A stretch of DNA of 64,000 nt from JBQTIQ01 sp052387955 (GTDB taxonomy: Bacteria > Actinomycetota > Acidimicrobiia > Acidimicrobiales > JACDCH01), in NCBI GenBank assembly GCA_052387955.1, contig JBQTIQ010000037.1, forward strand, positions 28,293 to 92,292, given 5' to 3'. Every line of letters starts with the position of its first letter. The first letter of the stretch is position 1. The notes under the pieces are model-generated. The model saw only the letters and a program-made list of their open reading frames with translations. It ran no database searches and was not told where the DNA came from. The translations under genes were made by a program, and so were the position numbers. Below are positions 42,555 through 50,582 of the stretch, in pieces.

Positions 42555-43790
42555 CTACGACCCCACCGGTTGGCGGGGGACGAGACGCTCCTCGCCGGTG
42601 TCGTCGTCCTCGACGAGGTCCCACCCACACAGCCGGGCCAGGTCGCCGTGGCCCTCGTCGGGGCCCGAGGCGATGAGCTCGTCGCCGGGGTGCAGCCCGA
42701 CGTGGCCGCGGGGCCGGTAGAGGTAGCGCTCGTCACGGCGCACGGCCAGCACGTGGAAGCCGGGCTCGACGTCGAGGCGCAGTTCGCCGAGCGTCGAACC
42801 GTCGGCCCGTGAGCCTGCCCCCACCGGCACCCGCACCACGACCTCGTCGGACTCGCCCAGCGCCAGCGCCAGGATCGGGTGCAACTCCTCTTTCTGCTCG
42901 ATGAGCCAGACCATCTGCTGGGCCTGGTCGCCCAGGTCCTCGGCCGCCTGGGAGAGGTGCAGCAGGCCCCGCAGCGGCGACGGGTCGAGGTTCTCGCGGC
43001 CGGCTCGCAGCACCCACAGTTCGAGGCGGTCCTTCATCTCGTCGAGCCGGTCCTCGAGGTGGCGCACCTCGGCGGCCAGGCCCTGGTCGCGTAGCACGAG
43101 CGCCGAATAGGCCAACCCGATCGCCACCTCGGAGATGTTCTTCATCTCGACCAGCACGTCGACCGCCCGGTCGAGGTCGGACAGGGTCCCGTCCTCGGGC
43201 GGGGTCGGCGGGTCCCAGCGGGGGGCGGCGGCCAGCTCCCGCAGGCGGTCGATGCCGGCAGGCGGGCCCCGTAGGAACAGGACGTCGCCGGGGACGCACA
43301 CCACGTCGCCGCCGACGTCGGTGTTCCAGTCGCGCTCGCGCCGGATGGCCACCACCCGCATGCCGGTCTGGACCGGCAGCTCGAGGTCGCACAGCGGGCG
43401 CCGGGCCAGATGGGAGTTCTCCCGGACCCGTACCCGGTGCGAGATCTCCTCGGCCGTCGACAGGTCGGCCACCAGCTCACGGGGGATCCCGAGGCGGTGG
43501 GTGACGATGCGGGCGATGTCGGCGCCGTCGCTGGCGATGCGTTCGATGGCGGAGATGACCCGCAGGACCGACGCCATCTCCTCCGCCTCCTGGGGCCGCC
43601 GGGCGGCCAGCACGCAGACGGCCCGCATGTCGTGGACGAGGTCGGTGAGCTTGTCCTCGAGCCCGCCCACCTCCTCGGCCATGTCGGCATCACCGAAGTA
43701 GAGGGCGGCATAGGCCAAGTCGACCATGAGCTCGGAGGCGTCCTTCGCCTCCGAGAGCATGGTCTTCAGGTTTCTCGGTTTTTCGTCCAT
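42555..43790 (-). CDS. duplicated PhoU / TrkA-C (RCK-C) domain regulator
   Basis: The 411-residue soluble protein repeats a PhoU-like helical domain followed by a TrkA-C (RCK_C) ligand-binding domain: helices at about 8-100 and 210-300, with RCK_C blocks at about 115-185 (GMRVVAIRRERDWNTD...VPGDVLFLRGP) and 320-390 (GFHVLAVRRDERYLYRPRG). Such proteins gate potassium or magnesium transporters in response to a bound nucleotide. The SLC41/MgtE-type transporter at 46808 is a plausible partner, though 3 kb away. No membrane segments. Confidence 0.85.
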   Translation of the reverse strand: MDEKPRNLKTMLSEAKDASELMVDLAYAALYFGDADMAEEVGGLEDKLTDLVHDMRAVCVLAARRPQEAEEMASVLRVISAIERIASDGADIARIVTHRLGIPRELVADLSTAEEISHRVRVRENSHLARRPLCDLELPVQTGMRVVAIRRERDWNTDVGGDVVCVPGDVLFLRGPPAGIDRLRELAAAPRWDPPTPPEDGTLSDLDRAVDVLVEMKNISEVAIGLAYSALVLRDQGLAAEVRHLEDRLDEMKDRLELWVLRAGRENLDPSPLRGLLHLSQAAEDLGDQAQQMVWLIEQKEELHPILALALGESDEVVVRVPVGAGSRADGSTLGELRLDVEPGFHVLAVRRDERYLYRPRGHVGLHPGDELIASGPDEGHGDLARLCGWDLVEDDDTGEERLVPRQPVGS

Positions 43791-43863
43791 CGCGGTCGGC
43801 CGGAGGCTAGTGGACGGAGCCCGGGGCGACGTCTCCCCCTAACGGCGACGGACGGTCACGGGG

Positions 43864-44626
43864 TCAGGCGTCGGCGCCGCCGCGCACGGCCCTGGTGCCG
43901 ACGGCGATCCCGACGACGAGCACGGCGAGGGCGGCGGCCACTCCCTGGAGCACCGACGCGTCCCACACGCTGCCCTCGAAGAGCACCCGCTCGGCGTCGA
44001 CCACGTAGGTGAGCGGGTTGAACTTCGACAGGACCTCGAGCCAGCCCGGACCGCCGTCGATGGGCAGGAGCATCCCGGACAGGAGCAGGAGGGGGAAGAG
44101 CAGCGTCTGCTGGATGCCCCAGAACATGAAGTCGTTGTCCTTGGACGCCAGCGCCAGCGAGTGGGAGAGCGATCCGAGGCCGACGGCGAACGCTGCCACC
44201 AGGGCCAACCCGACCAAGGCTCCCAACGGTTCGAGACGGAACCCGAAGGGCAGCACCACGACGACGATGAGCACGGCCCGGACGAGGATGGGGACGATCT
44301 CCTTCAGGGCCCGGCCCACCAGGAGCGCCGAGCGGTCCAGCGGTGTCACCAGCATCCGCTCGTGCGAGCCCGTCTGCATCTCGAGCAGGAGGTTCGCCCC
44401 GGTCGACGAGGCGCCGAAGAGGGCCGACATCACGATGATCCCGGGGACGAACCACTGCAGCGCCGAGCCCGTCCCCAGCCCGCTGACCTGGGACAACAGC
44501 GGCCCGAAGAGGCCGAGGAAGACGAGGGGCTGGACAAATGGTGAAGACCATCGAGAACGGGCTGCGGACCAACGGTCGCAGTTCTCGGCTGAAAACGATG
44601 GACGTGTCGGCGGCGAACGTGCTCAT
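43864..44626 (-). pseudogene. ABC-2 type permease, disrupted by a one-base frameshift
   Basis: The ATG at 44626 overlaps the ATPase TGA (ATGA) and begins a normal export permease (MSTFAADTSIVFSRELRPLV). After FSMVFTI the frame shifts. Removing one A of the AAA at 44536-44538 (plus strand) restores a permease: QPLVFLGLFGPLLSQ... with membrane helices (LVRAVLIVVVVLPFGF, LLFPLLLLSGMLLP). The 3' piece (43864-44496) is open and could be made from an internal start but lacks the first helix. Either the gene is inactive or the base is a homopolymer sequencing error. It is the partner of the ATPase at 44623. Confidence 0.85.
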
Positions 44627-45636
44627 GCGGCCTGCTCCTCGAAGGTACGGGCGGACGCGACGGCGGGATCGGCGGCGACCGCGCTCTCGCGCAGGCTGCG
44701 CCCGGTGAGGACGAGGAAGACGTCGTCGAGGGTGGCCCGGGCCACCTCGGCCTCGGCGACTTCGATGCCCGCGTCGCCCAGGCTGCGCAGCAGCCGCGGC
44801 AGCACCGCCGCTGCCCCCCGGGCCCGGGCGGTGACGGTGGCGCCGGCGACGACGAGCGCTTGCGGGCCGGCGACACGTTCGATCGCCCGGGCCACGGCGG
44901 CCGCGTCCCGATGGCTGGCGGCGGTCACCACCACGGTGTCGCCGACCAGGTCGGCCTTGAGCTGCTGGGGGCTGCCATCGGCGATCACCCGCCCACCGTC
45001 GACGACGACGACGACCCGGTCGGCGAGGGCATCGGCCTCGTCGAGGTAGTGGGTGGTGAGCACGATGGTGGTGCCGTGTTCGACCCGCAGCTGCTCGATC
45101 AGGCTCGTCAGGTTGGCCCGGTTCTGGGGGTCGAGGCCGGTCGATGGCTCGTCGAGGAACAGCAGCACCGGCCGGTGCACCATCCCCATGGCGATGTCGA
45201 GCCGGCGGCGCTGCCCACCGGACAGGCTGTTCACGATCCGCCCGGCCATGGCGACGAGATCGAGGGCACCGAGCAGTTCGTCGGCCCGGGTACCGGCCTC
45301 GCCTCGGTCGAGCCCGTAGCACCGGCCCTGGTTGACCAGCTCGTCGCGTACCCGCTGGTTCTGGCCGGCGCCGTTGCCCTGGCCGATGGAGCCGATGCGC
45401 CGGCGTACCGCGGCGGGCTCGGCGACCACGTCGTGGCCGACGACCTGGGCCGTGCCCGCGCTCGGGCGCAACAGCGTGGTGAGCATGCGCAGCGTGGTCG
45501 ACTTCCCGGCGCCGTTGGGCCCCAGGAAGGCGACCAGCTCGCCCTGCTCGACGTCGAGGTCGATGCCCCGTACCGCCTCGACCGTGTCCCCCTTCACCTG
45601 GAAGTGGCGGGTGAGGCCTCTCGTCCTGATCATCAT
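44623..45636 (-). CDS. ABC exporter ATP-binding protein (DrrA-like)
   Basis: The 337-residue protein has Walker A GPNGAGKST, the signature LSGGQRRRLDIAMG, Walker B LLFLDEPSTGLDPQNR and H-loop TTHYLDEAD, with a C-terminal DrrA-type extension. It should power an ABC-2 exporter of drugs or lipids, with the permease encoded next (ATGA overlap). The start at 45636 follows GAGGAG; a second ATG is adjacent. It is divergent from the WYL regulator, which probably controls it. Confidence 0.93.
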   Translation of the reverse strand: MMIRTRGLTRHFQVKGDTVEAVRGIDLDVEQGELVAFLGPNGAGKSTTLRMLTTLLRPSAGTAQVVGHDVVAEPAAVRRRIGSIGQGNGAGQNQRVRDELVNQGRCYGLDRGEAGTRADELLGALDLVAMAGRIVNSLSGGQRRRLDIAMGMVHRPVLLFLDEPSTGLDPQNRANLTSLIEQLRVEHGTTIVLTTHYLDEADALADRVVVVVDGGRVIADGSPQQLKADLVGDTVVVTAASHRDAAAVARAIERVAGPQALVVAGATVTARARGAAAVLPRLLRSLGDAGIEVAEAEVARATLDDVFLVLTGRSLRESAVAADPAVASARTFEEQAA

Positions 45637-45683
45637 CGTGGCTCCTCGGGTTCTGGGCATGACCGGACGGTACGATCGGTTTA

Positions 45684-45698
45684 GGCCAGTAGCTGGCC
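45684..45698. promoter_or_regulatory. dyad between ABC exporter and WYL regulator genes
   Basis: GGCCAG-TAG-CTGGCC is a perfect 6-bp inverted repeat in the 86-base divergent gap, a plausible operator for the WYL protein. Confidence 0.5.
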
Positions 45699-45722
45699 GC
45701 AATGATCGGGAAGATCGAGACC

Positions 45723-46694
45723 ATGAACGACACCACCGGGCGTGTCCTCCAACTCCTCTCCCTCCTGCAGACCTGCAAGTTCTGGCCCGGCTGTGACCTG
45801 GCCCAGCGCCTCGAGGTCAGCGGCCGCACCCTGCGCCGCGACGTCGAGCGCCTGCGCGAGCTCGGCTATCCCGTCGACGCCACCACCGGCCCGGCCGGCG
45901 GCTACCGGCTCGCGGCCGGAGCCCACATGCCGCCCCTGCTCCTCGACGACGACGAGGCGGTCGCCATCGCCGTCGGCCTCCGCGCCGCGGCCTCCGCCTC
46001 GGGGGCCGGCATCGAGGACACGTCGCTGCGGGCCCTGGCCAAGCTCGAACAGGTGCTGCCCGATCGGCTCCGCGGGCGGGTGAACGCGGTGCACTCGAAC
46101 GTGGTGCCCCTGCGTTGGGGAGCCGGCCCGAGCCCCACCGTCGACGCCGGCGCGCTCGCCACCCTCGCTCAGGGCTGTCGCGACCGGGAACAGGTCCGCT
46201 TCGACTACCGGCGCCGCGACGGTGAGGACACCGGCCGGCTGGTCGAGCCCCACCAGCTTGTGTTGGCCGGCCGGCGCTGGTACCTGGTGGCGTGGGACGT
46301 CCGCCGCGCCGACTGGCGCACGTTCCGCCTCGACCGTCTCCGTGACCCGCAACTGGCCGGCGTGCGTTTCCCGCCCCGTGCCCTCCCGGCGACCGACGCC
46401 GCCGAGTTCGTCGCCCGGTCGATCAGTTCCCGTCCGATGACCTACCGCGCCGTCCTCCTGGCCCACGGCCCGGTCGAGGACGTGCGCGGCGCGGTCCGCT
46501 GGATCGACGCCGAAGTCGGCGCCGTCGACGCTCGGACCAGCCGGGTCGAGATCCGGGCCGAGTCGCTCGACTGGCTCGTCTCGAACATCGCGATGCTCGC
46601 CGTCACCGTCGACGTCGAGGTCCTCGAGACCGACGAGGTGGTCGCCCGCCTCCGCCAGCTGGGCCGGCGCCTCGACCCTGCCGGCGCCCGATAG
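45723..46694 (+). CDS. WYL-domain helix-turn-helix regulator (YafY type)
   Basis: The 323-residue protein has an N-terminal winged helix (LLQTCKFWPGCDLAQRLEVSGRTLRRDVERLRELG) with the following wing GPAGGYRLAAGAHMPPL, then a WYL domain from about 130 (RDREQVRFDYRRRDG; QLVLAGRRWYLVAWDVRR) and a WCX-type C-terminus. WYL proteins sense small ligands or nucleic acid. Position, divergent from an ABC exporter, suggests it controls that operon. The start at 45723 is chosen over 45702, which has no Shine-Dalgarno. Confidence 0.88.
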   Translation: MNDTTGRVLQLLSLLQTCKFWPGCDLAQRLEVSGRTLRRDVERLRELGYPVDATTGPAGGYRLAAGAHMPPLLLDDDEAVAIAVGLRAAASASGAGIEDTSLRALAKLEQVLPDRLRGRVNAVHSNVVPLRWGAGPSPTVDAGALATLAQGCRDREQVRFDYRRRDGEDTGRLVEPHQLVLAGRRWYLVAWDVRRADWRTFRLDRLRDPQLAGVRFPPRALPATDAAEFVARSISSRPMTYRAVLLAHGPVEDVRGAVRWIDAEVGAVDARTSRVEIRAESLDWLVSNIAMLAVTVDVEVLETDEVVARLRQLGRRLDPAGAR

Positions 46695-46705
46695 CCGGCG
46701 GGCCA

Positions 46706-46770
46706 GCTGGCGTCCCCCGGCCCCGCAGGCCGCGCCTGGCCGCGCCTGCGCTCCGGCGCTCGCACCAGGG
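46706..46770. repeat. family B repeat, reversed
   Basis: CCCCCGGCCCCGCAGGCCGCG, GGCCGCGCCTGCGC and CCGGCGCTCG follow the reverse order of the copies at 20370 and 39580. Lies between convergent genes. Confidence 0.65.
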
Positions 46771-46807
46771 GCGCAGCCGGAGGTCCTGGCCGTGGGGCCC
46801 GGTGCGG

Positions 46808-48043
46808 CTACGCGATCCCGAGGGCGGCGATGGTGATCACCAGGGTCACGGCACCGACGAAGTCGACCGAGCTCGACACCACCGGGATGCCGTAGTTGTC
46901 GGGGTCGAGGCCCACCCGGATGGCGGCCACCGTCGAGTAGTAGCCGACCGCCACGACCAGGACCATGCCCCCGAGGCCGGCGATGAGCGACGCCGCCACC
47001 ATCAGGGCCCAGCCCGGGCTGGCGGCGCCGCTCAAGTCGGCCACGAGCTGGGCACCGAGGGCGTTGAACAGGTACACCGGGAGCGCCACCAGGAACAGGA
47101 GGCCGATGTCGCGGCGCGCCTCGCGGTCGGGGGTGGTGGCGGCCTCGCAGGTACCCAACAGCATCTTGGTGGCGAGGCGGCCGGCCAGGATGCCGCCCAG
47201 GGCACCACCGGAGGAGAGGTGGGCGGGGACCAGCACCAGCAGCGCCGGGTAGGCGCCGAAGGCGTCGAAGCTCTTCTCCAGGGCGATGCCGGCGAACAAC
47301 GAGACGCAGCCGGCCAGCACCAGCACCGGCATCGATTCCCGCACGATGCCTCGAAGGATCGGGAGCTTCGCCCTCCACCCCACGACCAGGACCGAAGCCG
47401 AGCCAGCCACCAGGACCAGCCCGAGCACCGGGCTCACGACGTCGACGCCCACCAGGTAGGTGGCCCCGAACACCGCCGGCAACGTGAGCACGTCACCGAG
47501 GACGCTCACCATCGGCGCCGACACGTTGTCGAGGTCCCAGTCGTAGCGCACGGCGCCGGCGGTAAGGGCCAGCGTGCACGCCAGCACCACCGCGGAGCCG
47601 AGCAGGCCGGCGACGACCGAGATGACGACCAGGTCGAGGAGGGCCACCGAGCCCGGCACGCCGAGGCCGACGGCTACGCCCTTGGCGGTCACCGCCAGCA
47701 GCAGCGACGCCGCCAGCGTCAGGATCATCGAGGCGAGCACGTTCTGGCCCAGGATCGTCTCGCGCCGGGCCGAGAGCCGGAACGTCCCGGCGTGGATGGA
47801 CGTCGACATCCGGTTGCCGAACGCCCCGAAGATGTTGCCCCGCAAGCCGATGGCCGCCGGCACCAGCACCAAGAGCCCCGGGAACTCCTCCAGCGTGCCG
47901 GTGATCGCTCCCAGGAAGGCGCCGGCGACGAGGCTCGTCGACGAGTTCAGGCAGAGCGCGACGAGGCTCTGGCGGGCGCCGGCGGCGTCCGACCCGAGCA
48001 GGGCGCGCAAGCGCCCGATGAGAGGCACGTGGAATCGATGCAT
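46808..48043 (-). CDS. SLC41/MgtE-type divalent cation transporter (two fused halves)
   Basis: The 411-residue protein consists of two homologous MgtE-type membrane halves, each of about five helices. The first half has LVLVPAAIGLRGNIFGAFGNRMST and the second LLVLVPAHLSSGGALGGILAGRL, the matched family motifs. It should move Mg2+ or a similar ion. It lacks the cytoplasmic N and CBS domains of classic MgtE, so gating must come from elsewhere, possibly the PhoU/RCK protein at 42555. The start is taken at ATG 48043; there is no clear Shine-Dalgarno. It is divergent from the DUF885 gene. Confidence 0.85.
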   Translation of the reverse strand: MHRFHVPLIGRLRALLGSDAAGARQSLVALCLNSSTSLVAGAFLGAITGTLEEFPGLLVLVPAAIGLRGNIFGAFGNRMSTSIHAGTFRLSARRETILGQNVLASMILTLAASLLLAVTAKGVAVGLGVPGSVALLDLVVISVVAGLLGSAVVLACTLALTAGAVRYDWDLDNVSAPMVSVLGDVLTLPAVFGATYLVGVDVVSPVLGLVLVAGSASVLVVGWRAKLPILRGIVRESMPVLVLAGCVSLFAGIALEKSFDAFGAYPALLVLVPAHLSSGGALGGILAGRLATKMLLGTCEAATTPDREARRDIGLLFLVALPVYLFNALGAQLVADLSGAASPGWALMVAASLIAGLGGMVLVVAVGYYSTVAAIRVGLDPDNYGIPVVSSSVDFVGAVTLVITIAALGIA

Positions 48044-48070
48044 GAGGAGGGCGGGGATGGTGGTGGCGCC

Positions 48071-49747
48071 ATGAGCGGCGGCAAGTCTGCCGCAAGTGGC
48101 CGGGGCCGGTGGGTGTGCAAGCCTTCGGCCGTGACTCTCCTGGAGCCCCTGGCCGAGGACTACCTCGACTGGTTGTTCGCCGAGAACCCGGTGCTGGCCA
48201 GCCACCACGGCGCCGCCGGCGACGACGGCGCTCTGGGTGACCTCTCGGCCGACGGCGTCGCCCGCCGGGAAGCGGCCGAGGACGCCTTCGCCGAACGATT
48301 CGCGTCGGTCCCCGACGACGACCTCGACGCCACCGGACGGGTCGACCGCGACCTGGTGCTGTCCTGGCTCCGGGGCTCGGCCATCGACCGGGGCTTCGAA
48401 CGGTGGCGACGCGATCCGGCCGACTATGTCGGCGCCGGCCTGTTCGGCGTGTTCGCCCTGTTCAACCGCCGGCTACACCCCGAGGCCGACCTGGTGGGGG
48501 CGGCCGTGAGCCGTCTCGGCGAGGTGGCGCGGGTCTTGGACGAGGGCCGTGCCAACCTCGACCCGTCCCTGGCCAGCCCGTTGCTGGTACGGCGGGCGCT
48601 CGGGATGTGCCGGTCTGCCGTCGCCTATTGCCGTGACCTGGTGCCCTCGGAGGCAGCCACCACCGAGGGCCGGGCGCGGCTGGGGACGGCCGGCGCAGCG
48701 GCGGCCGAGCAGTACACCGCCTTCGCCGCCTTCCTCGAGGACCTCGCTGGGAGGGCGCGCGGCGACCACTTCGTGGGCGAGGCCCGCTACTCGGCCCTGC
48801 TCGCCCAGCGCGAGCTGCTGGGCGACGATGCCGCCTCCCTGCGGGCGCGGGGCGCCGCCGCCCACGCCGCGCTGGTGGCCGACGTCGACGAGCTGTGCGC
48901 CCGCCACTTCGGGGGCCGGCCGTGGCGTGACGTGCTCGACGAGGTCAACGCCGACTGTCCCCGCACCCCCGAGGAGATGCGCGACGGCTACGAGGCCGCC
49001 ACCGCCGCCGCCCGGGCCTTCCTGGTCGAGCACGGGCTGGTGTCGTTCCCCGAGGGCGAGCGGTGCGCGGTCGAGCCGGCGCCTCCCTTCCACCGGCCGA
49101 TCCTGGCGGTCGCCTCCTACATCGGGCCGCCGGCGATGCGGTCCACGCTGGCCGGCCGGTTCAATGTCCCGTACCCGCCCGAGGGGACCCCCGAGCACGA
49201 AGTGGCCCAGCGGCTGGCCGACAACAGCTACCCGTCGATGGCGACGACGTCGGTGCACGAGGCCTATCCGGGTCACCACTGGCACTTCGCCACGCTGAAC
49301 TCCCGCTCCCAGCCCATCCGCCGGTTGGTCAGCAGCGTCTTCTTCGTCGAGGGGTGGGCGCTCTACGCCGAGCGGATGATGTGGGAGGAGGGGTTCTTCA
49401 CCACGCCGGCCCAGGAGCTGTGCCACGCCGAGGCCCGGATGTTCCGGGCCGCCCGCATCGTGGTCGATACGTCTCTGCACTGCGGCGACATGACCTTCGA
49501 CGCCGCCGTGGCCTTCATGCAGGCCAATTCCGGGCTCACCGAGGCGACCGCCCGCCAGGAGGTCATCCGCTACTGCGCTGGGCCGGTACAGGCGTCGTCC
49601 TACCTGACCGGAGCCCTCGAGATCGAGCGCATCCGCGACCGCTGGACGGCTGAGGTCGGCGGTGGGCTGCGCCGCTTCCACGACGAGTTGGCCGCGAGCG
49701 GGAGCCTGCCTCTCGGGCTGGCCGAGCGCGCCCTGCTCGGCTCGTGA
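48071..49747 (+). CDS. DUF885 family metallopeptidase-like protein
   Basis: The 558-residue protein contains the DUF885 zinc motif, here HEAYPGHHW with His396, Glu397 and His401-402, and a downstream EGWALYAERMMWEEG that supplies the third ligand and a conserved Glu. The rest is helical, as in other members, which are carboxypeptidase-like (M32 relatives). No signal peptide, so it should be cytoplasmic. The ATG at 48071 is 27 bases from the divergent transporter start. Its end overlaps a GTG frame into the next gene. Confidence 0.88.
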   Translation: MSGGKSAASGRGRWVCKPSAVTLLEPLAEDYLDWLFAENPVLASHHGAAGDDGALGDLSADGVARREAAEDAFAERFASVPDDDLDATGRVDRDLVLSWLRGSAIDRGFERWRRDPADYVGAGLFGVFALFNRRLHPEADLVGAAVSRLGEVARVLDEGRANLDPSLASPLLVRRALGMCRSAVAYCRDLVPSEAATTEGRARLGTAGAAAAEQYTAFAAFLEDLAGRARGDHFVGEARYSALLAQRELLGDDAASLRARGAAAHAALVADVDELCARHFGGRPWRDVLDEVNADCPRTPEEMRDGYEAATAAARAFLVEHGLVSFPEGERCAVEPAPPFHRPILAVASYIGPPAMRSTLAGRFNVPYPPEGTPEHEVAQRLADNSYPSMATTSVHEAYPGHHWHFATLNSRSQPIRRLVSSVFFVEGWALYAERMMWEEGFFTTPAQELCHAEARMFRAARIVVDTSLHCGDMTFDAAVAFMQANSGLTEATARQEVIRYCAGPVQASSYLTGALEIERIRDRWTAEVGGGLRRFHDELAASGSLPLGLAERALLGS

Positions 49748-49753
49748 CCCGTT

Positions 49754-49859
49754 CGCCCGGGCGGGACCTGCCCTCCCCGGTCACCGGTCGCCCGGGGGGC
49801 CCCGACCGAGCCGATGCCCGGGCGAGACCTGCCCTCGGAGGTCACCGGACGCCCGGGCG
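49754..49859. repeat. short tandem repeat at start of lipoprotein gene
   Basis: Two copies of about 44 bases (49754-49796 and 49815-49859) read GCCCGGGCG, ACCTGCCCTC, GGTCACCGG and GCCCGGG, offset by 61. It fills the space between the DUF885 stop and the lipoprotein start. Confidence 0.7.
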
Positions 49860-49917
49860 ACCACGGAGCGGCCGGTGCGACGGCCCCGGTCGGGGCCTTC
49901 GGCGTCCGGGCTGGGTC

Positions 49918-50520
49918 ATGGCCGCTTCGGCGGCCGCGGTGCTGGCCGCCGGCCTGGCCGGTTGTGCCCGCAACGACGGCCGTACGTTGCAGCCGCCGGC
50001 GCCGGGCGCCACCGCCCCTCCCCTGCCGACGGCGCCGACGCTGCCGGCGGGACCGGTGATCGCCCCCGCCTCGGTGCTGGCGCTCACCAGCCCTGCGTTC
50101 ACCCCGGACGGGCCGATCCCCGCCGCCCATACCTGCGACGGTGACGACGTCGCGCCCCCGTTGGCGTGGTCGGGCGTCGGCGAGGGCACCGTCGAACTCG
50201 CGCTGGCGGTGACCGACACCGACGCCGACGGGTTCGTGCACTGGGCCGTGACCGGGATCTCCCCCGGCTCCCTCGGCCTGCCGACAGGGACCGTGCCCGA
50301 AGGCGCCACCGAGTCCCCCAATGGGTTCGGCCGCCCCGGCTGGGCCGGTCCGTGCCCGGCCGCCGGCGACGACGCCCACCGCTACCGGTTCACGCTGTAC
50401 GCCCTGGCCGAGACGAGCCGGGTGGCGGCAGACGCCGATGGGCGCACGGTCGTGGAAGCCCTCGACCGGACCGCCATCACCGCCCAGTCGAGCTTGGTCG
50501 GCGTGTACCAGCGGGGCTAA
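49918..50520 (+). CDS. YbhB/YbcL (PEBP, Raf-kinase-inhibitor-like) lipoprotein
   Basis: The C-terminal about 150 residues match PEBP: SPAFTPDGPIPAAHTCDGDDVAPPLAWSGV, HWAVTGISP and YRFTLYALAET. The N-terminus is a lipoprotein signal (AASAAAVLAAGLAGC with a lipobox LAGC), followed by a proline/threonine linker, so it is anchored outside the membrane. Start choice: ATG at 49918 gives a clean signal; a GTG at 49744 overlapping the DUF885 TGA would add a repeat-derived extension. PEBP proteins bind small ligands; the role here is unknown. Confidence 0.82.
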   Translation: MAASAAAVLAAGLAGCARNDGRTLQPPAPGATAPPLPTAPTLPAGPVIAPASVLALTSPAFTPDGPIPAAHTCDGDDVAPPLAWSGVGEGTVELALAVTDTDADGFVHWAVTGISPGSLGLPTGTVPEGATESPNGFGRPGWAGPCPAAGDDAHRYRFTLYALAETSRVAADADGRTVVEALDRTAITAQSSLVGVYQRG

Positions 50521-50570
50521 CGCCCTCTGGCTTCCCTGCCGCGGCGACGGTCGCAGGGACCGGGCGGTCC

Positions 50571-50576
50571 TAGATT
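50571..50576 (+). promoter_or_regulatory. leaderless -10 box of the LuxR-type gene
   Basis: TAGATT, then exactly six bases, then ATG at 50583. A clear actinobacterial leaderless promoter; no -35 box was seen. Confidence 0.6.
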
Positions 50577-50582
50577 CTGGTC

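Noticed and set aside
46802..48070. Long plus-strand frame antisense to the SLC41 transporter, joined to DUF885
   Set aside because: The antisense stretch is His/Gln/Asp/Arg-rich shadow of a clear membrane protein; only 48071-49747 has family motifs.
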